DNA of 64,000 nt from Membranipora membranacea (Eukaryota; Bryozoa; Gymnolaemata; Cheilostomatida; Membraniporidae), in NCBI GenBank assembly GCA_914767715.1, contig OU612075.1:4650001-4714000 (forward strand), read 5' to 3'. A program made the position numbers and the translations under genes. This document shows, one piece after another, positions 47,982-60,175 of the stretch. The notes beneath the pieces were generated by a model, which made no database searches, was not told the DNA's origin, and was given only the letters and a program-made list of their open reading frames with translations. How positions within the stretch are numbered: position 1 is the stretch's first letter; every line of letters starts with the position of its first letter.

Positions 47982-50774
47982 TTAAAACAGTTTAGCAGAA
48001 ATAGCGACAATAAAAACACTAACTACGTTTGCTACTACTGATGAAGCAGAGTTTTGGGATTCTGGTTTGGTTTTCTTGAAGGCTTCCCTGGTGTTTATGC
48101 CCTCATTGCAGTTACTCTCAACACAACAAATGACACAGTGTTCATACTTCTTGCCCTGGAAATGTACAAGTGTAATTATATAAAATGGCAGTAAATCTCT
48201 TTTAAATGTTTCCATCAAAGACCAAGCTGTACAGTCTCCCATGCGTTGTAGAGTTAATATTTGAAATTTTTATGGATGGTATTGGTAGGTAGACCAAATC
48301 AGATCAATTTTTGGGACAGTACGGACAACATTTTGATCTGAAATGATAAAGTTGTCATTAAGATATATCCAATAAAAAGTTGGGCCAGTTATGGGGAACA
48401 ACTTCCAATGCAGGCAAAATTGATCAATATTGATACAAATAGGTTGCAGCACTCATAGCGTGTTTTTTAACATGATTATCTAAAGCCCAAATTGTTTAAA
48501 AATTAGGATAAATTACTTTTTTCTTGCCTCAATGATTATCAAGACAACTGGGGGTTGGATGGGGGGGGGGCAACTAATACAACATTTCCTGGGATACAAA
48601 TAGGGTGGTCGAAGTAAGTACAGTTAGTCGCTGGCGAACGGCATATGAAAGACAAGGATATGATAATTAGGAAATACTTCTTATTTTATGTTATCAAAGT
48701 TATAAATGGCCAAAACCAGTCACATACATAATAGGCTCCAGTCAACAAAACAGAGTAGTGAGTATATTTAAAGCATTGCTGATGCATTTTGGGTAATTAA
48801 ATCTAATTTCTCTCTAGCTTCTTTCGTAAAATGGAACATACTTCCAAGTCAAAAGTAGCTACAGTATGCATAATGTATTACCATAGAGTTATTATATAAT
48901 ATTATATTATTGTAATATTATATAATAATTCTATGTGTATTACTCACCGACACAGTTATATCTCTGCATTCTCCATACTTTTTATCCCCACTGCAAACTT
49001 CAAAGCCCCAGGTTTCATTCAATGCTGTCTTCACAATACCATGACAACCATATGTGATTCTACAAAGATAACCAAAAGATTAAAAATGAGGTTAGCTCTG
49101 TGTTGTTGAATTTTTTCGACTGTATTTCTTCCCAAAAAATTGCAAAGAGTATTAGTCAGTCAAATATCGGATATATCCTTATCAAAACAAAATTTAGCCG
49201 CCTTAGATGCAAAGCAAAGTTGCGTGAAAATTGGACGCCTAGGGCACCATCTTAGATAGCCAACATAGCCAACATGAAGCTAAGAAAGCCCAAAGACCAC
49301 CCAGCTGAAAGGCCACCCAGGTGAAAGATCACCCAGGTGAAAGACCACCCAGGTGAAAGACCACCCACAGATCACATTTTGTGGTCAGGTAGTTAGTTTG
49401 GTAGGTAGTAACTCCTATCAACCACTTACTTGTTGTTGTTCCACACAGCATAGCAGCCGGCAGAGCACATAGAATAAGTCAAACCAGTAGTATTGAACTC
49501 GCCTGAAGTGCAGTTATATACTAAAATGAGATGGAAAATCTTTATGACTTCATATCTACACCATAACTGTATCAGGCTGCATATTGATTATAACAAAAGT
49601 AAGAAAACAAGTGTCTTGCCTGTTTGCAGAATTTATTTGAAGTAAAAATGGGAGCAACTCCAGTCAAAGGCAAACTGGTTAAAAACAGATTGAGATGTTA
49701 TGAAAGTCTATTTAGATTAGTGCGTAGCGTGACTCATACCTGGAGCTTGTGTTGTTGTTGGTGTAGTGCTGTCTGTGGATGATGAATCAGTAACAGAGCT
49801 GGGGGTTGTGCTGATCTCACTGGTGGGAGTTGTGCCTGGATTGGTGTTTGATGAATTTCCACTTCCAGATGTCTGGTTAGTCTGTGTAGTAGCAGCAGCA
49901 GCAGCTGACGCAGGGGCAGTAGTAGAAGAATTACCTGTACTTCCACCAGCAGCGGAAGAAGCGGTACTACCTGGAGCAGTAGTGGCAGCTGGAGCAGTGG
50001 TAGTTGGAGCAGCGGTAGTTGGAGCAGCGGTAGTTGGAGAAGTGATTACGACCTGCGTAGTTGTTACTGCTGGAGCAGTACTACTCTGTCCAAAAGCTAA
50101 AATAATAACAATAACCCTTGATAATAATTTTATCTTACCACCATATTCAGGTTACTGGGCCACAACCAAGATAAACTACAGTAATCTGTCAAAAATAGAG
50201 TTGGCAAATTGTATTTTGAGGAATTGAGATTCTCAGCTAGGACCGAACACAAATATTGCTTTATGCAGGAAACAGTCTGCTTGCAGCATGAGACATCATT
50301 GTGTATGTATCAGTTGTTTAGTTATCCTCTCCCAACCATTATGCAGACAACCCCACTAAATTAAAAAATCATGAGGATGATAACCAAGGCCAGGAAGGTC
50401 GACAAGCTTGCGGTTAGGAGTTAGGACCATTATGAAATCAAGAAGACTTGGACCATCTTCTTAGATGTGCATGGATATCAAAATGATCTGTAATTCCAAA
50501 GTTTTAATGCCACCTCTTGGATAAATAAAAAAATTCGTTGTGTATAATAGGTTTGTAATTCTACCAGCAAAGGGTGAAAATTAGACATACCACACGTCAA
50601 GATTGACGATGAATCTGTTCAAATTCATTCTTTAAAAAATAGTCAACAGCTCATACTGTTCAGTATTTTGTCTTAAAATCAGATTTGTCATACGATATCA
50701 TATCACATATCAAATAATATTAACATCTTACCAAAAGTCACACAAGTGGCAAAAAGCGCTATCCAGAGTTTCAT
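47982..50774 (-). CDS. Mucin-LU gene B: signal peptide, Thr/Ser-rich stalk, ten-Cys Ly6/uPAR-like domain, GPI-type tail (258 aa)
   Basis: Exons on the minus strand: 50774-50732, 50096-49740, 49520-49430, 49059-48948, 48155-47982, all GT-AG and in phase. Exon 1 is 43 nt, as in gene A. MKLWIALFATCVTFAFG is a signal peptide. Residues ~18-133 form one stalk exon (SPTTAAPTTAAPTTTAP, then Ser/Asn-rich with NSS and NQT sequons). Residues 134-218 have ten cysteines spaced C-14-C-3-C-12-C-16-C-8-C-12-C-2-CC-4-CN, nearly identical to gene A, ending CVICCVESNCN. The tail (SASSVVANVVSVFIVAISAK) fits GPI-anchor processing. The protein is therefore probably an outer-leaflet surface protein. It lies downstream of nothing recognisable and tandem to gene A, with one stalk exon where A has four, so the stalk has changed by exon gain or loss. 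The ligand is unknown. Confidence 0.8.
48285..48435. repeat. Degraded foldback element
   Basis: The right half, GGGAACAACTTCCAATGCAG then GCAAAATTGATCAA, matches the right arm of the foldbacks at 42150 and 61204. The left half is only weakly related. Confidence 0.45.
48556..48570 (+). repeat. G-rich run
   Basis: GGATGGGGGGGGGG in intron 4 of mucin-LU gene B. Homopolymers like this are length-uncertain. Confidence 0.7.
48886..48935. repeat. AT-rich imperfect palindrome
   Basis: ATAGAGTTATTATATAATAT pairs with ATATTATATAATAATTCTAT around a TATTAT centre. It lies 12 bp beyond exon 4 of mucin-LU gene B, in intron 4. Confidence 0.75.
49298..49370. repeat. 16-bp tandem repeat, four units plus a partial
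   Basis: The unit CACCCAGGTGAAAGAC occurs four times with one or two changes. It is intronic in mucin-LU gene B, 60 bp from exon 3. Confidence 0.9.
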
Positions 50775-51296
50775 CTTGAACTGTAAAATCAAGACAAAAA
50801 ATTTATATGCTAATATGTATTAAAATACATTTACAAAGTTTTCATAAGACATGTTATAAATCAGCTCCAGTAGTAAGCGTGTTATCTTTTTACTGTCCGC
50901 GCAAACTGGTACTGCCATGATGAAAGCTTTACAAGCCATTTGATGATGTCTAAGATGTCAAACCTGTATCAATTGAAGCATTAGCAATTGTGATAATAAG
51001 TTGGAGAGGTAAATGAGGTATGAGGGCTTTAAACTAGTTTTGGGTGTGTATCAGATGAATTTAAACTGAACATAAAAAACTTATAACTTAACTTAATCTT
51101 GAACTAAATTTGAAGTTTACTTAGATTAATCTGGAAATCAAGTTGCGTTGTAATTCATGAAGTACAGCACACAAACCATTGTCTTGCTATATTAGCTGAC
51201 CAAAAGATGTGAAGCAAATGTAACTCAGTGGGTCACAAAATTGGGGCCACTGGGATAACGCAAAGCAAAACCCGACTAAAGAAAAAAAACTCATAC

Positions 51297-51380
51297 CTTG
51301 GGATGAGGATCTTTGATGAAGTATAACAGACTAAATCCTTAGTGATCAGTGATCTAAGCGGCTACGAGGTAGAGCAGGAA
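51297..51380 (-). other. Possible 5' non-coding exon of mucin-LU gene B
   Basis: On the minus strand CATCCCAAG is followed by donor GTATGAG. Coding exon 1 begins right after an acceptor (ATTTTACAG) at 50781, with only TTCAAG before the ATG. This is the same layout as gene A. The 5' limit is unknown. Confidence 0.35.
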
Positions 51381-51743
51381 CTGATCTAAGCACTCACTAG
51401 ACGAAATATAATAAAGTATGTCTCATATACTGATACACTGATGAAATTGTTAACATAGCTCTTCCTATCATCCTAAATTATGTCATATCTGCCACAGCCA
51501 TGGTTACAGCGTACTGTTGTGACCCAAACACAAATAAACACATCCTAGCTGAGCTGATAAAAATGCAATATTCCTTGTGGTTTAAGAATTATTGAATTTT
51601 GGTCATCACCGCTTGACAGTAATACATGTCTTATCAGCTGTATGATGTATCTGTAATTTCGCATGACTGACAAGTGATAGGGTTGTAATAAAATGATAAT
51701 TTGGAAAAAAAATTGATTCTCAAAAAGCTTTGATGTTCTGATC

Positions 51744-51965
51744 CAGGGCCGTAGATTAGAAAAAATGGTAAGGGGGCGGAAATCCTTGAGGGTGTGAAGT
51801 AAACGGTATAGTAAGCTCTCCTTCCTCCAAAGTGATAAAATGATATAAATAGCATATCAAAGTCCCAAATGACATGGAATATTCAATTATTGCATTCTAA
51901 TGTCACTCTATTGAGCGTTCTAGGGGAGGCAGAGCATCCCTGCCTCCCCTAGAACTACGGGCCTG
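51744..51965 (-). mobile_element. MITE of the CAGG family with 5-bp target duplication
   Basis: The terminal inverted repeats are CAGGGCCGTAG and CTACGGGCCTG, flanked on both sides by TGATC (51739-51743 and 51966-51970). Internally, AATGGTAAGGGGGCGG and GTTCTAGGGGAGGCA match the family. It has no ORF. It moved by a cut-and-paste transposase supplied elsewhere. Confidence 0.85.
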
Positions 51966-53167
51966 TGATCAGGTGCTTCGTGAAAGGTGTGTTTGTTATT
52001 TTGTTTACTCATCACTAGGCAACTAAAATATGGCCTTAGATTAGCTTGTGGTGCTTAAAGATATGCACTGTTATGCCAAAATGACATCTTGCCAAAATGT
52101 AGAACTGTTTTTCATCATGAGCCAGTGATAATATAGATGAAATTTAGCCTCAGTAGGCTGCCGGGGTGGGGTGAGTAGGTGGAGGGGGGGGGACACCCAC
52201 CAAGCCCAAACAGCCTGCCCAGGCCAGATGAACTTCATTTCCTATCACTTAGCGTGATCGCTTGGCCTTCACACTTTTTCTATGCAATACAATTAAGGTT
52301 ATCCGTGTCCATTAGGATTTCGCTGCTGCAAAAATGGAAAGTTGAAACTTTTTACAACTTTTGTATGTTGATTGCTTTGCAGCCAATGGATAGATGATAG
52401 ACATACATTGAAAATTTTCATGATGAAATGATTTTGTTGTGAAATTATTTTGTGGGTTCTCAAACCAAAACTGCAATCGATAGCCAATAAAGAATCAAGC
52501 TTTCTTGCTTAGCGAGGTTTCGCTATAAAAAACAAGACTAGTCTGCTCATTGCATACAGGGGTGTCATCTAATTAGAAATAACAAGGATTTTTGAGCCAA
52601 AATTATTATACCTTTGCTAACCATACTTGCTCTTGTGGTGTTTCAATAAGTAAAACGCTCTGCCAATTGTTCATATTATTTAGTTCCAACAGCAAAAGAG
52701 CGATTTCGGAATGGCACCTCTGGCAGGTGCCGCTTGTATGTAAGGAAGGATAACAATCAATACTTGCAGTTCCCAATTGAACCCCCCACCCCAGGATCCC
52801 TGCGGCAGCAGCAAACAAAACTGTGATAATTACGATTACTATTTATGTTATCGCTAAGCGGCATCATTTCAGTTACCTAATATAGGAAAAAAGTGTGTCG
52901 CCTCCTTTGCTTCCTCGATACAGACTTCTAAGCACATCATCTACATGAGATGACCTCTGTGTTAGGCTAGGCAATGTGGAAGCAGCCGCATCAAATCTAA
53001 TTATTAAATCAAACCATCTTGTAGATAATTTCATTGGTGGAAATAATTTTAAACCGCTGACTCATTTTTTATCCAGGAGTGGCAAAATTTGTAACATGAA
53101 ACTTTTGAGTCGAAATTATATCAAGGAAGGAGGAATCAACACTTCATGATAATGTAATAATATGTAT

Positions 53168-53211
53168 GATGTGTGGAGGGGGAACAAGGCTTTGTTCCCC
53201 CTCCACACATC
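53168..53211. repeat. Perfect 20-bp stem hairpin
   Basis: GATGTGTGGAGGGGGAACAA and its exact reverse complement are separated by GGCT. No gene context is visible. Confidence 0.9.
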
Positions 53212-56200
53212 AACCAAACAAGCTTGTCAAGAAAGGCTATTGGGTTGGTAGGTCAAGCCAAAGATTCTGCCAAAAAAGTGTTATTCATCTTTCCTGATAA
53301 AACATGGCATCTGAAGACACAACCTGTGAGGCTATTAGGACTGAATCGTGTACTGTCTCGTTAAAATCGTTGATTTGATAGAAGTCTCCCTGTTCGGTAA
53401 CAACATTACCGTCCACAATATATTGCTGATAAATTCAATATATCGAAATAACACTATTTCAAGCTTGTGTGCTAAGTTAAGAATTTTACTTCTCGAGGGT
53501 AACTGAAAGATATTTAGATGAAATAATGATTATAGTAATAGCAACATAGCAATACTCATCACTGAACGTTGCAGTTTTGTCGGCTTACACAATTTTTGCT
53601 TTGAGACAGGCAGCGATGCCAATACATGAACCAGCATATGAAGTAAACTAGTTCATACAGCGATTGAAGAATGAGGTCATCGGAAATGTTGCCGAACTCT
53701 TCTAGTCAATGGCCAGTCGGCTGACTATAATGTTTCGCCACTGGCGATGTGGAAATCAATGGCTGGCTGAACTGCCCAAACATTCAACTGTATGATTCAT
53801 CCCTGACAAGACCAGCTTTCAACAAAGTTGATCAACCTGATAAAACTTAGTTCTGTCTATTGCACTTGAAATTTGAAGCTAGATATATTCTGGAAACTGG
53901 CTCTGATTGTGATAGATATAAATAATTAGATTACCAACCCGGCAGTTCACTGGCCTTTTTCCATGTCAGTTTTGGGTGTTTTGACACAATGTTAGCTAAG
54001 CAAAACAGCAGTTGCATTGTACCAGTCAGTAATTGCAGCTAGGTTATGGGAGATGAATTGTAAGAAGACTATGTGTGTTATTGTGGGTGGGACTGTCTTA
54101 GCTGTGGTATGACGCAAAAATGAATCATCATTGCTTCTTTTGTGCTTTGTTCAGAGAAGCACCAATTACAATTAGCATTTGGCGCATTGTAAGAGTTAAG
54201 ACTTGGGTTACTTAAACTTTTCAGGCCAAAAACCATCCTGGTATTCTGTAATGCTATTTGATAAAGCAAGGTTTTGATTCACAAACATGGCACAGTACAG
54301 TACAGGATAGTGCGAATGAATATTTCAATGACACAATTAAAACAACACATATATATATTATCTATGAATATATACTAAGAACATATACAACACTATATTG
54401 TACCTTCTATGCACTGAATGAAAGAATAATGATATTGGACATGGAAGTGAATTTTTTTTGTAACTGCGTAAAGCTCTGGTGTCTATCAATATGAATTTTA
54501 GAGCAAATCCTAACAAATTGGCAGTAAATCCCAACAGCGTAAATCCTAACTAAATCCGTAGCAAGTTGGCCTTGGCAAATTAAGTTGCCTAATAAAAGCT
54601 GAAATAAAAAGTTAGCTTTGGAAGTCTGAGTATAGAGAACACTGCTACGCCAAGCTGCCAATGGGATTGAGAAAATAACTATAGTGCTACACAGATAGAT
54701 GGTGTACGTGGAAATTCATGAAGTTTGTAGGATAGCTCAAGATTTATTTCTAAAGCTATCTTTATCGCTACAATGAAAGTTATTATCACAACAGCCAATA
54801 CTTTCATCAGACTGAAATAATGTTTTGTTGTGACAAGTCATGTGACCTGCAGGGCGCCATCAAAACAAGGAAATTAACAAAATCGAGAGGAGCTTTTTTT
54901 ATCTGGCTATATCTCAGGAAGTTATGCCCATCCGTCCTCAAAACTTTACAATATGTAATTTGAGACTTTTATGGATATAATGTGAGAGTAAGAAGGTCAT
55001 GGACCAATTAGCTCACAAATTATGAGTGAAAAACAGAGAAGTGTGATGGTTTACGGTAGTAGGTGGAATGAGGTATAGGTACTCACATACGGATACATTC
55101 GAGGCTAAAGTACAATGAGGGTCACCAGTCTTTCACCAAATTCTCTTTTTGAGAATAACCATCACAAGACAGTTAGCCCGATATCTGCAATTAAAAGATG
55201 GAGTCCATTAACATCCGGACACCATCAAACTCACGGTGTGATGGAATAAAAGCGGTTTTTTTGAACTGTTAAAGACTTTTTTTAATTAAAAGGATCTAAG
55301 CTGAAATTTGGACGACACGCATTCTCTATCAAACTGTATTGCCTATCATTGCAAGTAAATAACTGATTTACCTTTGCTGCTAGGCTAGATTTGTGTGGAA
55401 TGATGTCTGTACAGTCAAATGATGTAATCCTAGTTATGAATGATCTCCCTCGCATCTGTGGAGAGTTGATAGACAATCAGCAGTACTCAATTCTAAAACC
55501 TCCTACTCCTAATGTACTGACCATTCTCCGAAAGCAGATGATGCCGGCTAAGCTCCAGTAGAATATATGTAAGCAGACGTATGTACATCTCCATAATTAA
55601 ACACATGGGGAGAGATGCAGCTCAGCTAGGAGTTGAATACACCTAGGTAAGTTTAATCCAGATATAGTGTCTTGTCTCTCATTTTATATGTATTAGGAGT
55701 TGAATGTTCTATTTAGGTACAGTTTTTCCAGTCGTGAGGCGATTTCTCAGCAAGCTAACTGTTTTATCAGCTGTAACAACATACATGTAGATGTAGCGCT
55801 GATTGGTTGTGAAAGCCTTCGAATCACTGAAAGCTTGGGGATTAATCTCGATGAAGTTGTTTCGGGATGTCTTACTACTAACTTACGAAAATTGTTCTTT
55901 GGTGATTACATCATGAGATAAAATAACAGCCACTGCGAGTGGGTTCATTCATGAATCAGTTGTGGGCTGTGGCTTGATGGAAATAAATGTCTTTTGGTGT
56001 GTAACTGTGCTTAATTGAAATATCCCTCCCCTATTATTTATAACAACACTTTGGTTTTGTTAGTGAGGGGCGAGTATGGTTGATGAGCAAACCATACCTT
56101 ACCAATCTACTACAACATCAGACCAGTTTCATGACAACACATGTCTTAAAGATATAAATCGTCAGGACCGTATAGCCTTGAACCTAAGTGGCGAAAAAAT

Positions 56201-57795
56201 AACATCCAAATCAATAAGTGAACTTTACGAATCTCCACGTAAAACAAAATGCCTTCGGATGATTCATCTAAGCAATCCACCTATGATTTTAGACAAAAAA
56301 ATACCACTCAGGATGCTTTATCTTACCCAAACACAGAACAAACCTGAGGAAGTTCTAGACAAAAAGCTGTATACTTTTTAAACGGATTATTTGAGTAGAC
56401 ATATTAGATATTTATATATAGCTGCTAATAGAAAAATTCTTTTACACCGGTCAACAGGGAAAAACTATGTTAAGTGACACAATTAAACTTTTGCAAACCA
56501 GGCAGTCATGCTTTGAATCTGAGGCAACAAAAAAGTTGCGAGGCAGCCTGGAAACCAAACTCCAAGCTCACTGTGGATACACTTGCAGATAATTTTGTAA
56601 TGTAATCAAATGAAGTTGTCTTCTCACAAATCAGTTGCAGATTACTCCGATTGCCTGACAATAAAAATGTCAACACTCAATATAACTTAGCCAAAAACAT
56701 GAAAAAACATAGGGGAGGGGAAATCATCTTCAATGTGCTAAGCCCTCGCTTTTCCTCGAACACAAAGCAACTTGAGCTTCTTCATGTCCACAATCTCCAA
56801 ATAAGCCTGCTGTAGGCTTTTTTTAATGGTTACTTTGTGATCCAGTGCGCCTCCGTAGAGTGAGGAACTTGGTTTCCTTGTACAACCAGATATCGATGGT
56901 GAAACATTATAAAAGAAATCATTAATTTGCCAGGCGCTCACTGGCTCCAACATATGCTCTGTTCTATCGGTAAGTGCCGTTTACGGCAAAATGGGTTTGA
57001 CAGATGGCTTTTAAATAGTTCCTTAAGAGAAAACAAGGAAATTCAGCTGTTTTTTTATAGAGCTGGTTCAATTTCGATAATATTGAGAATGTCGAAACAA
57101 CTTACTCCCCAAATTAAGATTCGAACCTATTTTATCATTTTTATTTACATATATGTATATAGAGATACATTAAATTACATCAAGAGATTCATAAATCATA
57201 AGTACCGGACTTTTATAATGTTTAAATATCAGCCAAATTACAGATATACTAAAAATACATATTATACCATTGTACAAGCTCTAGAATAACTGTTGGGGTT
57301 CATGTAGGTTAGCTAGAAAATTAGATAAGAGAAAGTTTGTTATGATCACAGTCATTCACTGCTATCTTGGTTCGAGAAAAGTCAAGGCTCACCAATGGAG
57401 TTTGAAATGTGGTATGTATTTGTTCAAACTGCTCATCAATATAATTTGGGAATAAGTCCTTGTGAACAGTTTTTATTTTCAGTTTAGTTTAGCTATTTTG
57501 AGAGCTACTTAATTTTTGCTTACACAAATTTTTGTTAATTGAAGAGGGAGTTCATAAAGAGTTATGAGATTGAGTGAATGTCTGCTAACTAAAAATTCTG
57601 CCGTTCTGTATACTAATGTAAAATGGCGATTTTTACCTCCTGTGAATGCCTCATTCCTCTATGGTGAATATAAAAAAACGCTGCAAACTAGATTAAACAA
57701 AATGTAATTAATAAAACTGTCACATTTTGTTTACACGGTTTACAGGTTTCTCATGTCAGCAATTTTAGTGCAATGTTGCTGTAGGAGCTTTACAG

Positions 57796-58924
57796 CAGCA
57801 CAAAACGGGAACATAGACAACGGAAATAAAGGAGACTCAGATGGCAGTATGAGCAAACATGCAGGGGGAGATGATAATGGGCATGGTAATGCAGTTGGTG
57901 GGCATGGCGTTACTGGCATTGGGAATAGAAATACAGGGGGCAGAGATAGAAATGGATTCGGTAAGTACAGTTTACTATAACCTCATTTTGTTAATTCTTT
58001 CCATATAAGATAATTTAATTGATTGATGTAAGAAAGCAAACCAAGTTACCAAATAATAATAATAAATTAACTTGGAATGGTTGTTGCCATAGAAGAAAAT
58101 AGAAAATAAAAATTATGAAATAAGAAAACAAATGGTGAATTTGGTATGATGATGATTTACTAGCAGATTAACTTCATTGCAGGTGCACTGCCTCCCCTAG
58201 AAAGCTAAATACAGTGGCCTAAAACACTATACTTGAATAATCCGTGTCAGAATCAGCTCTTCTGGGATTTCCATCTGCTAATTAAATGCCTTAAATTGCT
58301 TGGGGAAGAGCTTACAGCGCAATTCTTGGTGATGCTTTGAACTCACCTCGGACTTTTGCCTCCCCTACCTTTTGTACAAAACTCCACCCCTGCATTGTAA
58401 CAGACTGGTGTAGATTTTTGGACAAGTTTTGCGACTGTCTGAACTGTATAGAACTCGTAGTAATTCCACATTGCTCTCTAGATTGCAGACCTCACCCAGA
58501 TTATAATATGTCATGTGACTTTGGTGGTAATCGCGGTTCGTGCCACGCAGGATGGATCATCTCCAGTATACAGCGGGGAGACAACTGCTTTGGCTTCAAT
58601 ATAAATGGAGGATCTAAGGTTTGGTGCTGCACAAGACAAGGTCAAAATGCACCACTTGGCTGTCAGAGAGGGTGGATGTTATCAGCTGACACCTCAGCGA
58701 GTGGAACGTGTTATCGTTTCCTTGATAGTAGATCTGATCATAGGAGATTAGCAGAGCCTTGGTGCTGCCCATCTCTATCGACAAGGATTACTTCAGCCAC
58801 CAATACTGCCACCACCACTTCGACCACTACCACCGCTACAACCAGTACAACCACTACCTATGTACCAGAGGAGAGAATGTTTAACATCCAATCTCCATGG
58901 TGGACATATTTTTATAAGTTTTAA
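57796..58924 (+). CDS. Secreted cysteine-rich protein with duplicated C-x2-GW...WCC module (5' end not found)
   Basis: Two exons are supported: 57796-57960 (phase 1, donor GTAAGTAC) and 58482-58924 (acceptor CTCTCTAG, phase 1). The first encodes a low-complexity Gly/Asn-rich, charged stretch (GNIDNGNKGDSDG, GDDNGHGNAVGG). The second encodes DCRPHPDYNMSCDFGG, then two related modules: CHAGWIISSIQRGDNCFGFN to VWCC, and CQRGWMLSADTSASGTCYRF to PWCC. A Thr-rich, mucin-like run (TTTSTTTTATTSTTTT) and a short tail with a stop follow. I do not recognise the module as a named domain. Paired Cys and the Thr run point to an extracellular protein. A first exon should supply the signal peptide; 57623-57664 (MAIFTSCECLIPL, donor GTGAAT) spliced to an alternative acceptor at 57785 is in phase but weak. 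The C-terminus may really be spliced onward. Confidence 0.65.
58180..58392 (+). mobile_element. MITE of the CAGG family with 5-bp target duplication
   Basis: It starts CAGGTGCACTGCCTCCCC and ends GACTTTTGCCTCCCC to CACCCCTG. CATTG stands on both sides (58175-58179 and 58393-58397). The inside aligns with 60612-60840. It lies in the intron of the WCC-module gene, about 90 bp before its second exon. Confidence 0.85.
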
Positions 58925-58992
58925 ATATGTTGTGCTTCTAATTGCAGATAATTATAAACATAACTATGAGTCTGTTCAGAGTTCGCTCTCAT

Positions 58993-59047
58993 GAATTACA
59001 CCGGGGGCCGTCGGGCGGTGGGCAAAAGTCTGGGGGGCTCAGACTAG
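58993..59047 (+). repeat. Dispersed segment shared with 35283-35330
   Basis: GGGGGCCGTCGGGCGGTGGG then CAAAAGTCTGGGGGGCTCAG correspond to the 35.3 kb copy. Similarity fades on both sides. Confidence 0.65.
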
Positions 59048-60175
59048 AATCACACTGGCTGAGCGAAAGATTTTGCAGGTGTTTTATCTCGCTAACAGTA
59101 GTTAGTGTTGATAAATTTTTCTCAATTCACACTCTCACTCTACTAAAACTCATATTAGTGTGTCCTACAGTTGAGTGCAAACCAATCATGTATATATGTT
59201 GGTGGTTATGTTTACAGTATAAAATAAATGATAATGGAAATCATGATTCACTCAGGATTTATGAGATTAAAAAAATTGCATTCACAGCATTTACAACAAG
59301 GACCATATCAAGATTGTGTTTCACTGGGGTTACTGCATTGTGGTACTGAAGGCATGTGTAAGTCAATAGTAGCCACCTAAATTGTGTTAGATTTGAGAGC
59401 ATCCTATTGTTCCTGATTTCCTAAGCCAAACCCATGAACTAATGTATCAGTGAAATAGTCTACTCTCCTTTAATGGCAAGACAACTCAAGATAAGTTGGA
59501 GAATAATGCACATAAAAGAAAAATAAACCTTTTGGTGTAGTGCATGATCATTGCAACTTGGATTAGATGTTGTTCAATTTGGTAAAAATAATTGTATTGT
59601 TTTCATTTTCATTCATTTTTCAATACTATAACCATGGGACAACTATGAATTTGAGTGTAGATGATATGATAAATATATTCATTCATTGTAGCTGGACAAA
59701 TAAGGGTTTATCAAAGTAGCACAGTCACTCTAAGATATGTTATAGCACTTATAGTTTTATAACTATCAATATTTATGAGGATTAAGGAGCTTTTTTTCAA
59801 ATATATAATCTTTTCAAAGACATAAGGTTTCATGGAAATGAACTCCCGCCAAATGCCCAGCAGAAAGTTCTTTTTAATTTCCCATCCTCTCCCATGAAAC
59901 TTGTTGTTGGCATAACCCCCCCCCCCCAAAGCTAGACACCCCCATGCATATAGATAAAATGAGACACTGTTATGTCCCCCGTTATAAGTAGCCACTTGTT
60001 AACAACCAAAATGCATGATGTTAGAAAATCTAGGACATTGAGGACAGGTGATATGATATGGGACGAGAGAACACAACTGTGTGAATAGCTCCATCACTTT
60101 TGGGTGTATACCTCTTCTAGCCTTGATAAATCTACAGTAGAATATACTGAGTTGTTCAAGTTTAGTTTTGATGTG

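Larger units (their letters stand above)
50775..57795. other. Region between mucin-LU gene B and the WCC-module gene
   Basis: It contains a probable gene B 5' exon (51297 onward), a CAGG MITE (51744-51965) and a perfect 20-bp stem hairpin (53168-53211). Several 60-120 codon open frames occur (for example 55700-55921 and 56076-56381, plus strand) but lack family motifs, splice partners or start context. I see no supported gene in these 7 kb. Confidence 0.5.

Noticed and set aside
55700-55921. Plus-strand open frame of 73 codons after an acceptor-like TATTAG
   Set aside because: No in-phase upstream exon or motif; too short to separate from chance.
56076-56381. Plus-strand open frame of 101 codons beginning MVDEQTIPYQ
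   Set aside because: Balanced composition made it worth a look, but there is no recognisable domain, no splice link and no paralogue. It remains possible as a lineage-specific short gene.
58337-58481. Upstream extension of the WCC exon frame to 58337
   Set aside because: This part runs out of the MITE into the intron; the acceptor at 58481 and phase-1 match to 57960 explain the coding start better.
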